DNA of 64,000 nucleotides, taken from assembly GCF_016865525.2 (NCBI RefSeq), contig NZ_CP075169.1, positions 3,038,337-3,102,336 on the forward strand, in the 5' to 3' direction. This document shows positions 35,017-46,303 of this stretch, one piece after another (the first letter of the stretch is position 1; the number at the start of each line of letters is the position of its first letter). The position numbers and the translations under genes are program-made. This DNA is from Sodalis ligni. Lineage in GTDB: Bacteria > Pseudomonadota > Gammaproteobacteria > Enterobacterales > Enterobacteriaceae. The notes under the pieces are model-generated. The model saw only the letters and a list, made by a program, of their open reading frames with translations, was not told the DNA's origin and ran no database searches.

Positions 35017-38000
35017 ATGATTCCTCAGATTTCCCAGGCCCCTGGGCTTGCCAAACCGGTAATTGATTTTCTCCATGAACTGAAATTCAACGGCTTTGCC
35101 GGCGACAGCGCCACCAGTTATGCCGACCGGCTCACCATGGCCACCGATAACAGCGTTTATCAATTATTGCCCGACGCGGTGGTTTTTCCCCGCAGCACAG
35201 ATGATGTGGCGCTTATCGGCAAGCTGGCGGCAGACCCGCGGTTCGCCTCGATCACTTTCACCCCCCGCGGCGGTGGAACCGGCACCAACGGCCAGTCTCT
35301 CAATACAGGTATCGTAGTGGATATGTCCCGTTATATGAATCGCATCCTGGACGTGAATACCGAGCAAGGCTGGGTCAAAGTGGAAGCGGGGGTCATCAAG
35401 GATCAGCTGAATCTGTTTTTAAAGCCGCTGGGGTATTTTTTCGCTCCCGAATTATCCACCAGTAATCGCGCCACCCTTGGCGGCATGGTGAATACCGATG
35501 CCTCCGGGCAGGGGTCGCTGGTGTATGGCAAGACTTCGGATCATGTTCTGGGCCTGCGTGCGGTGCTGTTGGGCGGCGAGCAGATTGAGACCCGCGCCAT
35601 GAGCATTGCCGACGCCGAGGAGCTTGCCGCCGGGGAGGGAGCTGCGGGGCGTATTTACCGCACGGTGCTGGACAGCTGCCGGGCGCGGCGGTCGCTGATT
35701 CTGGAAAAATTCCCCAAGCTTAACCGGTTTCTCACCGGTTATGATTTGCGCCACGTCTTCAGCGACGATATGCAGACCTTCGATCTGGGCCGGATTCTCA
35801 CCGGATCGGAAGGGACGCTGGCCTTTATCACCGAAGCCCGGCTGGATATCACGCCGCTGCCGAAAGTCCGGCGGCTGGTGAATATCAAATACGACTCTTT
35901 CAATTCCGCGCTGCGCAGCGCGCCTTTCATGCTGGAAGCCCATGCATTGTCGGTGGAAACCGTCGACTCCAAGGTGCTAGACCTGGCGCGGGAAGACATC
36001 ATCTGGCATTCGGTGAAAGAGCTGATACAGGACGTACCGGGGCGGGAGGTATTGGGACTGAATATCGTCGAGTTCGCCGATGACGATCTTTCCCTTATCA
36101 ACCAGCAGTTGGCCGCCCTGTGCCAAAGATTGGACGGGCTGATGGCCGCGCGGCAGGAAGGGGTTATCGGTTACCAGATCTGCGATCGGCCGGCGGATAT
36201 CGAGCGTATCTACGCCATGCGTAAAAAAGCGGTGGGGTTGCTGGGCAACAGCAAAGGGCCCGCCAAGCCTATCCCGTTCGCCGAGGACACCTGCGTACCG
36301 CCGCAGCATCTGGCCGACTATATTGTCGAGTTCCGGCAATTGCTCGACAGCCATCATCTGCAATACGGCATGTTCGGCCACGTGGATGCCGGGGTGCTGC
36401 ACGTCAGGCCGGCGCTGGATATGTGCGATCCGGCGCAGGAAGTATTGATGAAAACGCTGTCGGATCGGGTGGTCGCCCTCACCGCCAAGTACGGCGGGCT
36501 GCTATGGGGCGAGCACGGCAAGGGTTTTCGCGCCGAGTACAGTCCGGCATTTTTCGGCGAAACGCTTTATGAAGAATTGAGAAGAATAAAATCGGCGTTT
36601 GATCCCTATAACCGCCTCAACCCCGGTAAAATCTGCTCTCCGCTGGAGAGCAGCGCGCCGATGAAAACCGTCGACGGGGTGAAACGGGGCGCTTATGACC
36701 GGCAAATCCCCATTGCGGTCCGGAACTCTTTTCGCGGCGCGATGGAGTGCAACGGCAACGGGCTTTGTTTCAATTTCGATGCCCGCAGTCCCATGTGTCC
36801 GTCGATGAAAATTACCGGTGACCGCATCCATTCGCCCAAAGGGCGGGCGACGCTGGTACGGGAGTGGCTGCGGCTGCTGGCGGAGCAGGGGGTGGACCCG
36901 CTGGAGCTGGAAAAGAATCTGCCCGCCGGGATGGCGAGCCTGCGCGATTTGGTGGCGCGGGCGCGCAACAGCCGGCGGGCCGATCGCGGCGAATATGATT
37001 TTTCCCATGAGGTCAAAGCGGCCATGTCCGGCTGTCTGGCCTGCAAGGCCTGTTCTACCCAATGTCCTATCAAGATTGATGTGCCGGGATTTCGGTCGCG
37101 TTTTCTCCAGCTTTATCACAGCCGCTATCTGCGCCCCTTGCGCGATCACCTGGTGGCCGGCGTGGAAAGCTATGCGCCTTTGATGGCGCGAGCGCCGTCA
37201 TTTTTCAATTTTTTTCTAAAACAGCCCTGGTTGAATGAATTGAGCCGCAAACGCATCGGCATGGTGGATTTGCCACTGCTGTCGGCCCCTTCGCTGCGCG
37301 CGCAGCTGGCGGGGCATCGCGCCGCCGATACCACGCTGGAACAGCTGGAAGCCATGAGCGCCGAACAGCGGCAAGGACATGTGCTGGTGGTGCAGGATCC
37401 CTTTACCAGCTATTACGATGCCGGCGTGGTGACGGATTTTATCCGGCTGGTGGAAAAGCTGGGCTTTAAACCGGTGCTGCTGCCTTTTCGCCGAACGGTA
37501 AAGCCCAGCACATCAAAGGTTTTTTGCAGCGCTTTGCCAAAACCGCCGCCAAAACCGCCGATTTTCTTAACCGTACCGCGCTGCTGGGCTTGCCCATGGT
37601 GGGTGTGGACCCGGCTCTGGTCCTTTGCTATCGCGATGAATACCGGGAGGCGCTGGGTGACGGGTTGGGAAATTTCAAGGTTATGCTGGTACATGAATGG
37701 TTGATGGGCCTGCCGCAGACCCTGTCCCCGGCGCCGTCAGCGGAAAATACCTGGTATCTTTTCGGCCACTGCACCGAATCCACCGAACTTCCCGCCAGCG
37801 GCCAGCAATGGGCGTCCATCTTTTCCCGCTTCGGCGCCCGGCTGGAGAACGTCAGCGTCGGCTGCTGCGGCATGGCCGGCACCTATGGCCATGAAAGCGC
37901 CAATGTGGAAAATTCTTTGGGTATTTATGCCCTCTCCTGGCAGCAGCCCCTGCAGCGTTTGCCGCGGACGCGTTGTCTGGCCACCGGCTACTCCTGCCGC

Positions 38001-38069
38001 AGCCAGGTGAAACGCATCGAAGGTGAGGGCATTCGCCATCCTTTACAGGCTTTACTGGAGATCATGTGA
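35017..38069 (+). pseudogene. ydiJ: FAD/4Fe-4S oxidoreductase YdiJ, one 1-nt deletion
   Basis: Large flavoprotein of the D-2-hydroxyacid dehydrogenase type. The N terminus has an FAD_binding_4 domain (TFTPRGGGTGTNGQSL, APELSTSNRATLGGMVNTDA). The FAD-oxidase C-terminal domain follows. Near residue 680 is a 4Fe-4S cluster motif, CLACKACSTQCPIK, then a cysteine-rich CCG-type domain (VGCCGMAGTYGHE). One T is missing in the run at 37485-37488, so frame 0 turns to nonsense and stops at 37704. The rest continues in the next frame to TGA 38067-38069. Restored length is 1,017 residues (E. coli 1,018). ATG 35017 (MIPQISQAPG) matches the E. coli start. menI overlaps the stop by one base. Confidence 0.92.
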
Positions 38070-38488
38070 TGATTTGGAAACGACCGGCCTCCCTTGAGGG
38101 TCTTAATCAACATAGCCGGAATACCCTGGTCGCCCATCTGGGCATTGTCTATACCCGTATCGGCGACGACGAACTGGAAGGGGTGATGCCGGTGGACGAC
38201 CGGACCCGTCAACCGTTCGGCTTGCTGCACGGCGGCGCTTCGGCGGTGCTGGCGGAATCCCTGGGCTCGGTGGCGGGTTATCTTTGTACCGAAGGCGGGC
38301 AGCGGGTGGTGGGGCTTGAAATCAACGCCAATCACCTGCGCGGCGTTACGGAGGGCAGCGTACGCGGCGTCTGCCGCCCCCTACACGTCGGGCGCACCCA
38401 CCAGGTCTGGGATATCCGCATTCATGACGACCAACAAAGATTGACCTGTATCGCCCGCCTCACCACGGCGGTGCTGGAACCACGCTAA
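38069..38488 (+). CDS. menI: 1,4-dihydroxy-2-naphthoyl-CoA hydrolase
   Basis: Hotdog-fold thioesterase of menaquinone synthesis, 139 residues ([14 protein letters not shown]). The active-site helix is [20 protein letters not shown] with the catalytic Glu. The start ATG overlaps the ydiJ stop (TGATG), implying translational coupling. GGAG lies eight bases upstream, inside ydiJ. Intact, although its upstream partner is frameshifted. Confidence 0.95.
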   Translation: MIWKRPASLEGLNQHSRNTLVAHLGIVYTRIGDDELEGVMPVDDRTRQPFGLLHGGASAVLAESLGSVAGYLCTEGGQRVVGLEINANHLRGVTEGSVRGVCRPLHVGRTHQVWDIRIHDDQQRLTCIARLTTAVLEPR

Positions 38489-38515
38489 GCTGACCCTGGC
38501 GGAGCCGTTGGCCGC

Positions 38516-39725
38516 TTAACCCTGCTGACGGGCGTGCGCGCCGGCGCGGAACTTCAGTCGCACCATCAGCAACGCGGCGAGGGCGGCCATCATTGCCGCG
38601 CACAGGTAAAGATAGGACATGCCCAAATGGGACATGACAAAGCCCGCGGCCGGGCCCGCCAGGCTCAGTCCGAGATCGAGGAAAGCGGAATAGGTGCCCA
38701 GGGCGGTGCCCTGGTTTTGCGGCGGGACCTGTTTAACCGCTTCCACCCCAGCGCCGGAAATACCAGGAAAATCCCGCACCGGTGAGCAGTGCGCCCAAAT
38801 CCGCCACCATGGCGTCGGGCGCCGCCCAAATCAGTAATAATCCCCGCATCCCGCAAAAAAACGACAGGAGCGAGACGGTCAGTCCACCGTAAATGTTAAT
38901 AACATTGCCGGAAATCAACCTTACGCCGACAAAGGCACAGCTCATTAGCGTCAGGGAAAACGCCGCTCCGCTCCAGCCGAGATCGGCGAAATAGAGCGTG
39001 ATAAAACTGACAATCACCCCAAAGCCCATGGTACCCAGACCCAATCCGAGGCCATAGGGCCAGATTTTGCCCACCACGGTGGTGAATGCGATGCGCTTTC
39101 CGGTAACGATGGAGACTGCCGGTTTGCGCAGCGCCACCGCCCAGGCGCCAAGGCCAATGAAAAGCACAAACACGCCCACCGCCCCGATCCCGCCGAGCGA
39201 GTTGAGCCAAACGCCGAGGGGGGCGCCGATGGCGATGGCGCCATAGGTGGCTACGCCGTTCCAGGATATGACTCGGGCGGTATGGAACTGGCCGACCCGG
39301 GCGATGCCCCAGAGCGTGGAGCCGGTGCTGGCAAAGCTCTCGCCGATGCCCAGCACCAGCCTGCCGATGAACAGCAGCCCGAGGCTGCTCCAGGGTGTTG
39401 CCGTCATCCAGGCGGCCAAAAGATACATCAGTCCGCTGAGACCACAGCAGCTCAATCCGATCAAGACCACTTTTTTGGGTCCCAGCATGTCGGCATAGCG
39501 CCCCGCATGGGGGCGGCTGAGCAGCGTGGCGATATATTGTATACTGATTGCGAAGCCGGCGATGACGGTGTTAAAGCCCAGCCGGTTATGGGTAAAACCG
39601 GGAATAATGGCCAGCGGCAGGCCGATGGACAGGTAGCAGATAAAGGTAAAAAAGACGATGGGTATGATAAGTTTGTTGAGCTGAGGCGTGGTTAAGACGG
39701 GCTTGGGAACCGCTGACGAAGGCAT
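38516..39725 (-). pseudogene. MFS transporter (YhhS/YfcJ-like), two 1-nt deletions
   Basis: Major facilitator protein beginning MPSSAVPKPVLTTPQLNKLI. Typical MFS blocks are LLSRPHAGRYADMLGPKKVV after TM2 and FIGRLVLGIGESFASTGSTL. It resembles the E. coli YhhS/YfcJ group, whose natural substrates are uncertain. Near the C terminus one C is missing near 38769 and one G near 38746. Restoring both gives GAGFSLVFPALGVEAVKQVP, joining to the tail TALGTYSAFLDLGLSLAGPA that ends at 38516. Restored length is about 404 residues. Absent between menI and sufA in E. coli, so either gained here or lost there. Paired palindromes lie upstream. Confidence 0.85.
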
Positions 39726-39801
39726 AAGCGTGAGAGATCCGGCAATTGACTGTTTTCAATAGCATAACGCGTGCGGGCCGGACTATCTCCTTAAAAAATG
39801 C

Positions 39802-39818
39802 TAATAATTGTATTATTA
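39802..39818 (-). promoter_or_regulatory. palindromic operator-like site 1
   Basis: TAATAATTGTATTATTA, a 17-bp perfect inverted repeat apart from its centre, 77 bases upstream of the MFS start. It shares the 13-bp core ATAATTGTATTAT with a second site 62 bp further upstream. Confidence 0.5.
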
Positions 39819-39864
39819 TTGCCGGCCGCCGGTCTGCCACATGGGCTAAATGGCGGAAATGTGA

Positions 39865-39879
39865 TATAATTGTATTATA
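39865..39879 (-). promoter_or_regulatory. palindromic operator-like site 2
   Basis: TATAATTGTATTATA, with the same 13-bp core in the same orientation as site 1. Size and symmetry suit a dimeric MarR- or TetR-type repressor; the protein is not encoded next door. Confidence 0.5.
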
Positions 39880-40491
39880 ATTGTAACGAAAGAAAAGACG
39901 GTTTAGCAGGGCGGCGCCTCCCCGGCCATGAGCGGGCCGGGAGTAAACGTTCCGGGGCTTATGGCACGGATTGCTTGTTAAAAACCCTGCGCGCGGGGGT
40001 AATGTAAAGTAGTGTGGCGGGACCGGGTCTTTTTTTTGTCTATTTGTTTTTGTTTCATAAACCGAAAGGGGAAATAAAGATGGGAATTATTATTAATTAA
40101 AGCCCTGGTGCTTTATTCTGCAATACCCCTATATTTAGCGCCTGATGATGGTTCCTTGTAAAAAAATGTACAAAACCGCCACCTTCTGTTCCCCTTTCAT
40201 AAAAATAATTTTTTTCGATTAATTTTTTTTTCCTGCAAAAAAAAAAGATCTGATAATTATTTTGTGGTTTTTATTTTTATCAAACTACTTTAAAATCAAT
40301 ATGGTATAAATATTTAGTTCATATATTATAACAACTTAAATCGTTAAAACATCGCCGCCAATCCGAATAGACCGGCATTTACCGCCGCTTTTGTCTATTC
40401 CCTGCTAAGGGCAAGGTTGCAGTGTTAATTGATATCACTAACATAGAGAGATTGCGGTTTATCAATCTTGTCATATTGAGAGGTCAGTTTT

Positions 40492-40863
40492 ATGCAAACG
40501 GACACCGTTGAAACTTTTTCACTCGAGGATAATACCTGGCAAGGCCTGACCCTGAGCGAAGCAGCAGCCAAACAGATACGTCGCCTGGCGGAGCAGAATG
40601 CCGAAATGCGGGGGTTGCGCCTGGGTGTGAAACAATCGGGTTGCGCCGGCTTCGGCTATGTGGTGGAGATGGCTACCCGTCAAGAGGATAGCGAACTGGT
40701 TTATGAACGTGATGGGGCCCACCTCTATGTACCGCTTAAAGCCATGCCTTTTATTGACGGCACGGAAGTGGATTATGTGCAGGAAGGCCTGAATCACGTA
40801 TTTAAATTCAATAATCCCAAAGCTCAGCATGCCTGCGGGTGTGGCGAAAGCTTTGGTCTTTGA
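40492..40863 (+). CDS. sufA: Fe-S cluster assembly scaffold/carrier SufA
   Basis: A-type carrier, 123 residues. The three cluster-binding cysteines are in KQSGCAGFGYV and the C-terminal CGCGESFGL. AGAGGTCAG precedes ATG 40492. First gene of sufABCDSE, the stress- and iron-limitation-responsive Fe-S assembly operon. sufB follows 14 bases later. Intact. Confidence 0.96.
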   Translation: MQTDTVETFSLEDNTWQGLTLSEAAAKQIRRLAEQNAEMRGLRLGVKQSGCAGFGYVVEMATRQEDSELVYERDGAHLYVPLKAMPFIDGTEVDYVQEGLNHVFKFNNPKAQHACGCGESFGL

Positions 40864-40877
40864 GCGGATGAACCATT

Positions 40878-42382
40878 ATGGCACGAAGCAATATTGAAAC
40901 TCCCGAGCCCATCAATGCCGCGCCGGAGCCCTGGGTAAAAAGCGCTAACTATAAAGAAGGCTTTTTTACCCAACTGGTCACTGACGAGCTGGCCCATGGC
41001 ATCAGCGAAGAGGTGGTGCGGGCTATTTCGGCGAAACGCAACGAACCGGAATGGATGCTGGAGTTTCGCCTTAATGCCTATCGCGCCTGGCTGAATATGG
41101 AAGAACCGCACTGGTTGAAAGCGTACTATAAGCCGCTGGACTATAACGAATACAGCTATTATTCCGCGCCTTCCTGCGGCAGTTGCGATGATAACTGCGG
41201 CTCCCAGCCGGGGGCGATGCAACAGCCCGGCGTCGACGCGGCGAACAGCTATCTCACCACCGAGGTGGAAGCGGCGTTCAACCAGCTGGGCGTACCGGTA
41301 CGGGAAGGCTCGGAAGTCGCCGTGGACGCTATTTTCGACTCGGTGTCGGTATCCACCACCTATCGCGATAAGCTGGCGAAAGAGGGCATTATTTTCTGCT
41401 CCTTCGGCGAGGCCATTCACGAACATCCGGATCTGGTTCGTCAGTATCTGGGCAGCGTAGTGCCTCCCAACGATAACTTTTTCGCCGCGCTGAATTCCGC
41501 TGTGGCCTCGGACGGCACCTTTGTCTACATCCCGAAAGGGTGCGTTGTCCCATGGAGCTTTCCACCTATTTTCGCATCAATGCGGCGAAAACCGGCCAGT
41601 TCGAACGGACAATCCTGATTGCCGATGAAGACAGCTACGTCAGCTATATCGAAGGATGTTCGGCGCCGGTGCGCGACAGCTATCAGCTGCATGCCGCGGT
41701 GGTGGAGGTCATCGTCCACAAGAATGCCGAAGTAAAATATTCTACGGTGCAGAATTGGTTCGCGGGCAGCGAAACCGAGGGGCATCTTGAACTTTGTCAC
41801 CAAGCGGGCACTGTGCGAAGGGAAAATTCCAAGATGTCCTGGACCCAGTCGGAAACCGGCTCGGCCATCACCTGGAAGTATCCTAGCTGTATCTTGCGCG
41901 GCGACAATTCGGTAGGGGAATTTTTCTCTGTAGCCCTGACCAACGGCAACCAGCAGGCCGATACCGGCACCAAGATGATTCACATCGGTAAAAATACCCG
42001 CTCCACCATTATCTCCAAGGGTATTTCCGCGGGTAAAAGCGAGAATACCTACCGCGGCCTGGTGAAGATTATGCCCACCGCCACCAATGCCCGTAATTAC
42101 ACCCAGTGTGATTCGATGCTTATCGGCAGCGAAAGCGGCGCGCACACCTTTCCTTATGTGGAAGTGCGCAACAGCACCGCCCAGTTGGAGCACGAGGCCA
42201 CCACCTCGCGCATCGGCGAGGATCAACTGTTTTATTGCCGCCAGCGCGGCATCAGCGAAGACGACGCCATTTCGATGATTGTCAACGGCTTCTGCAAGGA
42301 CGTGTTCTCTGAATTGCCGTTGGAATTCGCCGTGGAGGCGCAGAAACTTTTAGCCATCAGTCTTGAACATAGTGTGGGTTAA
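40878..42382 (+). pseudogene. sufB: Fe-S assembly scaffold subunit SufB, frameshifted
   Basis: Core subunit of the SufBC2D scaffold. The first about 221 residues match SufB (NYKEGFFTQLVTDELAHGIS, YYSAPSCGSCDDNC). One G is then missing in the run at 41538-41540: [20 protein letters not shown] is recovered in the next frame, while frame 0 stops at 41618. Inside the second part a further pair of indels, at the G-runs 41779-41782 and 41820-41822, cancel each other. About 14 residues (expected [13 protein letters not shown]) are therefore misread as [13 protein letters not shown]. The rest is clean to [11 protein letters not shown] at 42382. Confidence 0.92.
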
Positions 42383-42448
42383 GCCATTGACCACACAGTA
42401 AGTATTCTGCCTGATTGCTGGTCTGGATAGTCGGGTAAAGGAAAAAAA

Positions 42449-43195
42449 ATGTTAACAGTTCGTAATTTGAACGTGAGTGTGGAAGATAACAGCATCCTCA
42501 AGGGCCTGAACCTTGAAGTTAAACCCGGTGAGGTGCACGCCATCATGGGGCCGAACGGTTCCGGGAAAAGCACCTTGTCCGCCACGCTGGCGGGACGGGA
42601 AGATTACCGGGTCACCGAGGGGGAAGTGCTGTTCAAGGGCAGGGATTTGCTGACGCTGGATCCTGAGGAGCGCGCCGGTGAAGGGATTTTCATGGCCTTC
42701 CAATATCCGGTTGAAATCCCGGGCGTCAGCAACCAGTTCTTTTTACAGACGGCGGTGAACGCGGTACGCAAATATCGTGGTCAGGAACCGCTGGATCGTT
42801 TTGATTTTGCCGATTTCATCGAAGAAAAAATCGCCTTGCTGAAAATGCCGGCGGATCTCTTGACCCGGTCGGTAAACGTCGGTTTTTCCGGCGGTGAAAA
42901 AAAACGCAATGACATTCTGCAAATGGCGGCCCTTGAGCCTTCCCTCTGCATCCTGGATGAAACCGACTCCGGTCTGGATATCGATGCGCTGAAAATCGTG
43001 GCGCACGGGGTCAATACCCTGCGTAACCAAAATCGCTCATTTATTATCGTCACCCATTACCAGCGTATCCTGGATTATATCAAACCGGATCAGGTCCATG
43101 TGCTTTATCAGGGCCGCATCGTGAAATCCGGCGATTTCGCCCTGGTGAAACAGCTGGAGGAGCAAGGCTATGGCTGGCTTACCGAACAAGAATAA
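42449..43195 (+). CDS. sufC: Fe-S assembly ATPase SufC
   Basis: ABC-type ATPase of SufBC2D, 248 residues as in E. coli. Walker A is GPNGSGKST (about 34-42), the signature is FSGGEKKRNDILQMAAL and Walker B is LCILDETDSGLD. The switch His is in IIVTHYQRIL. No membrane partner exists in this system; it drives conformational change of the scaffold. AAAGGAAAAAAA precedes the ATG. sufD starts 26 bases before its stop. Intact. Confidence 0.97.
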   Translation: MLTVRNLNVSVEDNSILKGLNLEVKPGEVHAIMGPNGSGKSTLSATLAGREDYRVTEGEVLFKGRDLLTLDPEERAGEGIFMAFQYPVEIPGVSNQFFLQTAVNAVRKYRGQEPLDRFDFADFIEEKIALLKMPADLLTRSVNVGFSGGEKKRNDILQMAALEPSLCILDETDSGLDIDALKIVAHGVNTLRNQNRSFIIVTHYQRILDYIKPDQVHVLYQGRIVKSGDFALVKQLEEQGYGWLTEQE

Positions 43196-44468
43196 TGCCC
43201 GGACACTGCAGCAGTGGCATCATTTATTCGAAGGCCAGAGCGTTTCCCGCTCAGCGCAATCCTACGCCCATTGGCAAAACGTGGAACGGCTGGGTTTGCC
43301 TACGCGCAAGCACGAGCAGTGGAAATACACCCCTCTGGAAGGATTGCTGTCCCATCGTTTCTCCCAGGCGCAGGCACAGTCCGTTACCCCGGAGCAGCGC
43401 GACCGGCTGAGTCTGCCGCTGGATGCCGTGCGGCTGGTGTTTATTGACGGACGGTTCGAGCCGGGCCTGAGCGACAGCGCTACCGGTTCCTGGCTTATCG
43501 ACATTGAGCGCGGCGCGGCGCGCACGACCCTGCCCGAGCCTATCCAGCCGGAAATATTTTTGCATCTGACCGAGAGCCTCAGCCGCGAAACCACCCGTAT
43601 CCGGCTGCCCGCCGGCAAAACGGCGGAAAAACCGCTCTACCTTCTGCATATCAGCAGCGGCGTTGACGATGCCGAAGAGCTGAATACCCTGCATTACCGA
43701 CACCATGTTGATGTGGAACGCGGGGCGCAGGCCGAGGTTATCGAACATTTTGCCAGCCTGGACGGGCAGGTGCATTTTACCGGCGCCCGCCTTACCATGA
43801 CGGTGGGGGATAACGCGCGGTTAAGCCATATCAAGCTGGCGTTTGAAAATCGCGCCAGTTACCACTTTGCCCATGATGATATCGTTATCGGCCGCGACGC
43901 CTTCGTACGCAGCAACAGCTTTTTGCTCGGCGCCGGTCTGACCCGTCATCAGGTAAGCGCCCGGCTTGACGGCGAGGGATCCGACCTGGCCATTAACAGC
44001 CTGCTGCTGCCGTCGGAAAATGACGTGACCGACACCCGGACGTATCTGGAGCATAACAAAGGATATTGCCTGAGCCGCCAGCTGCACAAAATCATTGCCC
44101 GCGATCGGGGCAAAGGCGTATTCAACGGTCTTATCAAGGTGGCCAAATACGCGGTGAAAACCGACGGACGGATGACCAACAATAATCTGCTGTTGGACCG
44201 GCTGTCCGAGGTGGACACCAAACCACAGCTGGAAATTTACGCTGACGACGTCAAATGCAGCCATGGGGCTACCGTGGGCCGGATAGATGATGAGCAGATG
44301 TTCTATTTACGCTCACGGGGCATTCACCGCCAGGAAGCGCAGGAGATGATTATCCATGCGTTTGCCGCCGAAATCACCGAGGCGATGGACAACCAGGTCG
44401 TGCGGAAAACCGTATTGGCCCGTATCGCCGATGCTTTGCAAGGAGGGAGTCATGTCCTATCCCATTGA
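43170..44468 (+). CDS. sufD: Fe-S assembly scaffold subunit SufD
   Basis: 432 residues (E. coli 423). ATG 43170 lies inside sufC and gives the family start [20 protein letters not shown]. The parallel beta-helix core includes [19 protein letters not shown] and [20 protein letters not shown]. The conserved [20 protein letters not shown] holds the functional His. Its end overlaps sufS by 17 bases, implying translational coupling. Intact, unlike its paralogue sufB. Confidence 0.96.
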   Translation: MAGLPNKNNARTLQQWHHLFEGQSVSRSAQSYAHWQNVERLGLPTRKHEQWKYTPLEGLLSHRFSQAQAQSVTPEQRDRLSLPLDAVRLVFIDGRFEPGLSDSATGSWLIDIERGAARTTLPEPIQPEIFLHLTESLSRETTRIRLPAGKTAEKPLYLLHISSGVDDAEELNTLHYRHHVDVERGAQAEVIEHFASLDGQVHFTGARLTMTVGDNARLSHIKLAFENRASYHFAHDDIVIGRDAFVRSNSFLLGAGLTRHQVSARLDGEGSDLAINSLLLPSENDVTDTRTYLEHNKGYCLSRQLHKIIARDRGKGVFNGLIKVAKYAVKTDGRMTNNNLLLDRLSEVDTKPQLEIYADDVKCSHGATVGRIDDEQMFYLRSRGIHRQEAQEMIIHAFAAEITEAMDNQVVRKTVLARIADALQGGSHVLSH

Positions 44469-45675
44469 ACGGGTGCGTGGGGATTTTCCCATTCTGGCAC
44501 GAGACGTTAACGGACAACCGCTCACCTATCTTGATAGCGCGGCCAGTGCGCAGAAACCCAATATCGTTATTGATACCGAACGGGATTATTACCGCCAGGG
44601 CTATGCCGCCGTGCATCGCGGCATCCATACCCTGAGCGCGGAAGCCACTACCCGGATGGAAGATGTCCGAGCCCAGGCGGCGCGCTTTATCAACGCGGCA
44701 TCGGATGAGGAAATCATCTTTGTCAAAGGCACCACCGAGGGTATCAACCTGGTGGCCAACAGCTACGGGCGTCAATTTTTCCAGCCTGGGGATAATCTGA
44801 TCCTGACGGAAATGGAACATCACTCCAATATCGTTCCCTGGCAGCTTATCGCCGCGGAACGGCAGGTGGAAGTCAGGGTATTGCCGTTGCTGGCGGACGG
44901 TACGCTGGATGAGGAAAAGCTATCCTCGCTTATTGACGATCGTACGCGGTTGCTGGCCATCACCCAGGTTTCCAATGTGCTGGGCACCGTAAACCCGTTG
45001 AAGAGGCTGATCGCACAGGCTCGCGCTGCCGCCGATCTGGTGGTGTTGGTGGACGGAGCCCAGGGCATCATGCATGGCAAAGTGGATGTGCAGGCGCTGG
45101 ATTGCGATTTCTATGCCTTCTCCGGCCATAAGATTTATGGTCCGTCCGGTATCGGTATCCTGTATGGTAAAAAAGCGCTGCTGGACCGGATGCCGCCATG
45201 GGAGGGGGGCGGGTCGATGATCCAATCCGTCAGCCTGACGGAAGGCACCACCTTTCTCGAGCCGCCCTGGCGTTTCGAAGCGGGTTCTCCGAATACCGCG
45301 GGCATGATGGGCTTGGGGGCGGCGCTGAGCTATGTGGAAAGCCTGGGCCTGGATAATATCCGGCAGTACGAGGGCGAGCTGATGCACTATGCCTTGGAGT
45401 CATTGCAGCAGGTGCCGGATTTGATCCTGTATGGTCCCGCGGATCGGGCTGGGGTTATTGCGTTCAACCTGGGCAAACACCATGCCTATGATGTGGGTAG
45501 CTTCCTCGATCAGTACGGTATTGCCATTCGTACCGGCCATCATTGCGCGATGCCGCTGATGGCTTATTATCAGGTGCCGAGTATGTGTCGCGCCTCCCTG
45601 GCCCTGTATACCACCCGTGAGGACATTGATCGGCTGGTGGCCGGTCTGGTACGCGTCCGGCGTTTGCTGGGCTGA
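44452..45675 (+). CDS. sufS: cysteine desulfurase SufS
   Basis: PLP-dependent class V aminotransferase-fold enzyme that releases sulfur from cysteine and hands it to SufE. 407 residues from ATG 44452 behind AAGGAGGG; this start gives [20 protein letters not shown]. The PLP lysine is in [13 protein letters not shown], and the catalytic persulfide Cys in [12 protein letters not shown]. It overlaps the end of sufD. Intact. Confidence 0.97.
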   Translation: MSYPIERVRGDFPILARDVNGQPLTYLDSAASAQKPNIVIDTERDYYRQGYAAVHRGIHTLSAEATTRMEDVRAQAARFINAASDEEIIFVKGTTEGINLVANSYGRQFFQPGDNLILTEMEHHSNIVPWQLIAAERQVEVRVLPLLADGTLDEEKLSSLIDDRTRLLAITQVSNVLGTVNPLKRLIAQARAAADLVVLVDGAQGIMHGKVDVQALDCDFYAFSGHKIYGPSGIGILYGKKALLDRMPPWEGGGSMIQSVSLTEGTTFLEPPWRFEAGSPNTAGMMGLGAALSYVESLGLDNIRQYEGELMHYALESLQQVPDLILYGPADRAGVIAFNLGKHHAYDVGSFLDQYGIAIRTGHHCAMPLMAYYQVPSMCRASLALYTTREDIDRLVAGLVRVRRLLG

Positions 45676-45702
45676 ATCCGTCGCCCGTGGAGAACAAGAG
45701 TC

Positions 45703-46236
45703 ATGGCGAATCTGCCGGATAAGAATAAACTACTGCGTAACTTTTCCCGCTGCAGTAATTGGGAAGAGAAGTATATGTATATCATTGAATTGGGCGCTCA
45801 ATTGGATCCGCTGCCCTCGGGAACCCGTATTGCCGGCAATTTGATTTCCGGTTGCCAGAGCCAGGTGTGGATCGTTATGAACCGTGATCCCCAGACGGGG
45901 GAAGTGAGGTTTTTCGGCGACAGCGACGCGGCCATTGTGAAGGGACTGATTGCCACGGTATTCGTTTTTTATCACGGCCTGGCGCCTTCGGAGATTGTCG
46001 CAGAGGATGTGCGGCCCTTTTTCAGCGAACTGGCCTTGAGCCAGCATCTCACTCCGTCCCGCTCCCAGGGGTTGGAGGCCATGGTGCGCGGCATTCGGAA
46101 AAAGCCGCCGCATTTCATTAAAAGGCTACGCCTCAGTCCTCAAAATGCCCCACCGGCAGGATCCTCCTTCAACAGGTTCGTTGCACGATCGGTGATAGCG
46201 GGCCTACCATGCCATGGGCGCTCCGGCCGCCACTAG
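45703..46236 (+). CDS. sufE: sulfur acceptor SufE with frameshifted, extended C terminus
   Basis: Accepts persulfide sulfur from SufS. The 138-residue body is complete, with the acceptor Cys in [13 protein letters not shown] and the SufS-binding end [16 protein letters not shown]. After IRK the frame departs from the family. One base added to the run GGAAAAAG (46098-46105) would give KAAAFH and a stop at 46119-46121, close to the E. coli end. As read, the frame runs on for about 39 foreign residues to 46236, across one copy of a 37-bp intergenic repeat. Activity may survive because the loss is distal. Confidence 0.9.
   Translation: MANLPDKNKLLRNFSRCSNWEEKYMYIIELGAQLDPLPSGTRIAGNLISGCQSQVWIVMNRDPQTGEVRFFGDSDAAIVKGLIATVFVFYHGLAPSEIVAEDVRPFFSELALSQHLTPSRSQGLEAMVRGIRKKPPHFIKRLRLSPQNAPPAGSSFNRFVARSVIAGLPCHGRSGRH
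46166..46202 (+). repeat. imperfect direct repeat, copy 1
   Basis: CTTCAACAGGTTCGTTGCAC followed by GATCGGTGATAGCGGG. A second copy starts at 46267, about 101 bases downstream, differing at about six positions. Confidence 0.6.
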
Positions 46237-46266
46237 ACGGCGGCTTCGACCCCATCGGCATGTTCT

Positions 46267-46303
46267 CCCTTTAACAGGCTCGCTGCACGATCGGTGTTGG
46301 TGG
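46267..46303 (+). repeat. imperfect direct repeat, copy 2
   Basis: CTTTAACAGGCTCGCTGCAC followed by GATCGGTGTTGGTGGG, same orientation as copy 1. It lies in the sufE-ldtE gap; family not recognised. Confidence 0.6.

Larger units (their letters stand above)
39726..40491. other. long intergenic region between MFS gene and sufA
   Basis: About 765 bases. The left part holds two palindromic sites (39802-39818, 39865-39879) upstream of the MFS gene. The middle (39900-40020) is G/C-rich without a supported frame. The right part (40180-40490) is A/T-rich and must carry the sufA promoter. A confident Fur, IscR or OxyR site could not be picked out by eye. Confidence 0.5.

Noticed and set aside
40260..40491. 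IHF, Fur or OxyR sites in the sufA promoter region
   Set aside because: Only near-matches such as TATCAA-N5-TTTA were seen; not enough to call a site by eye.
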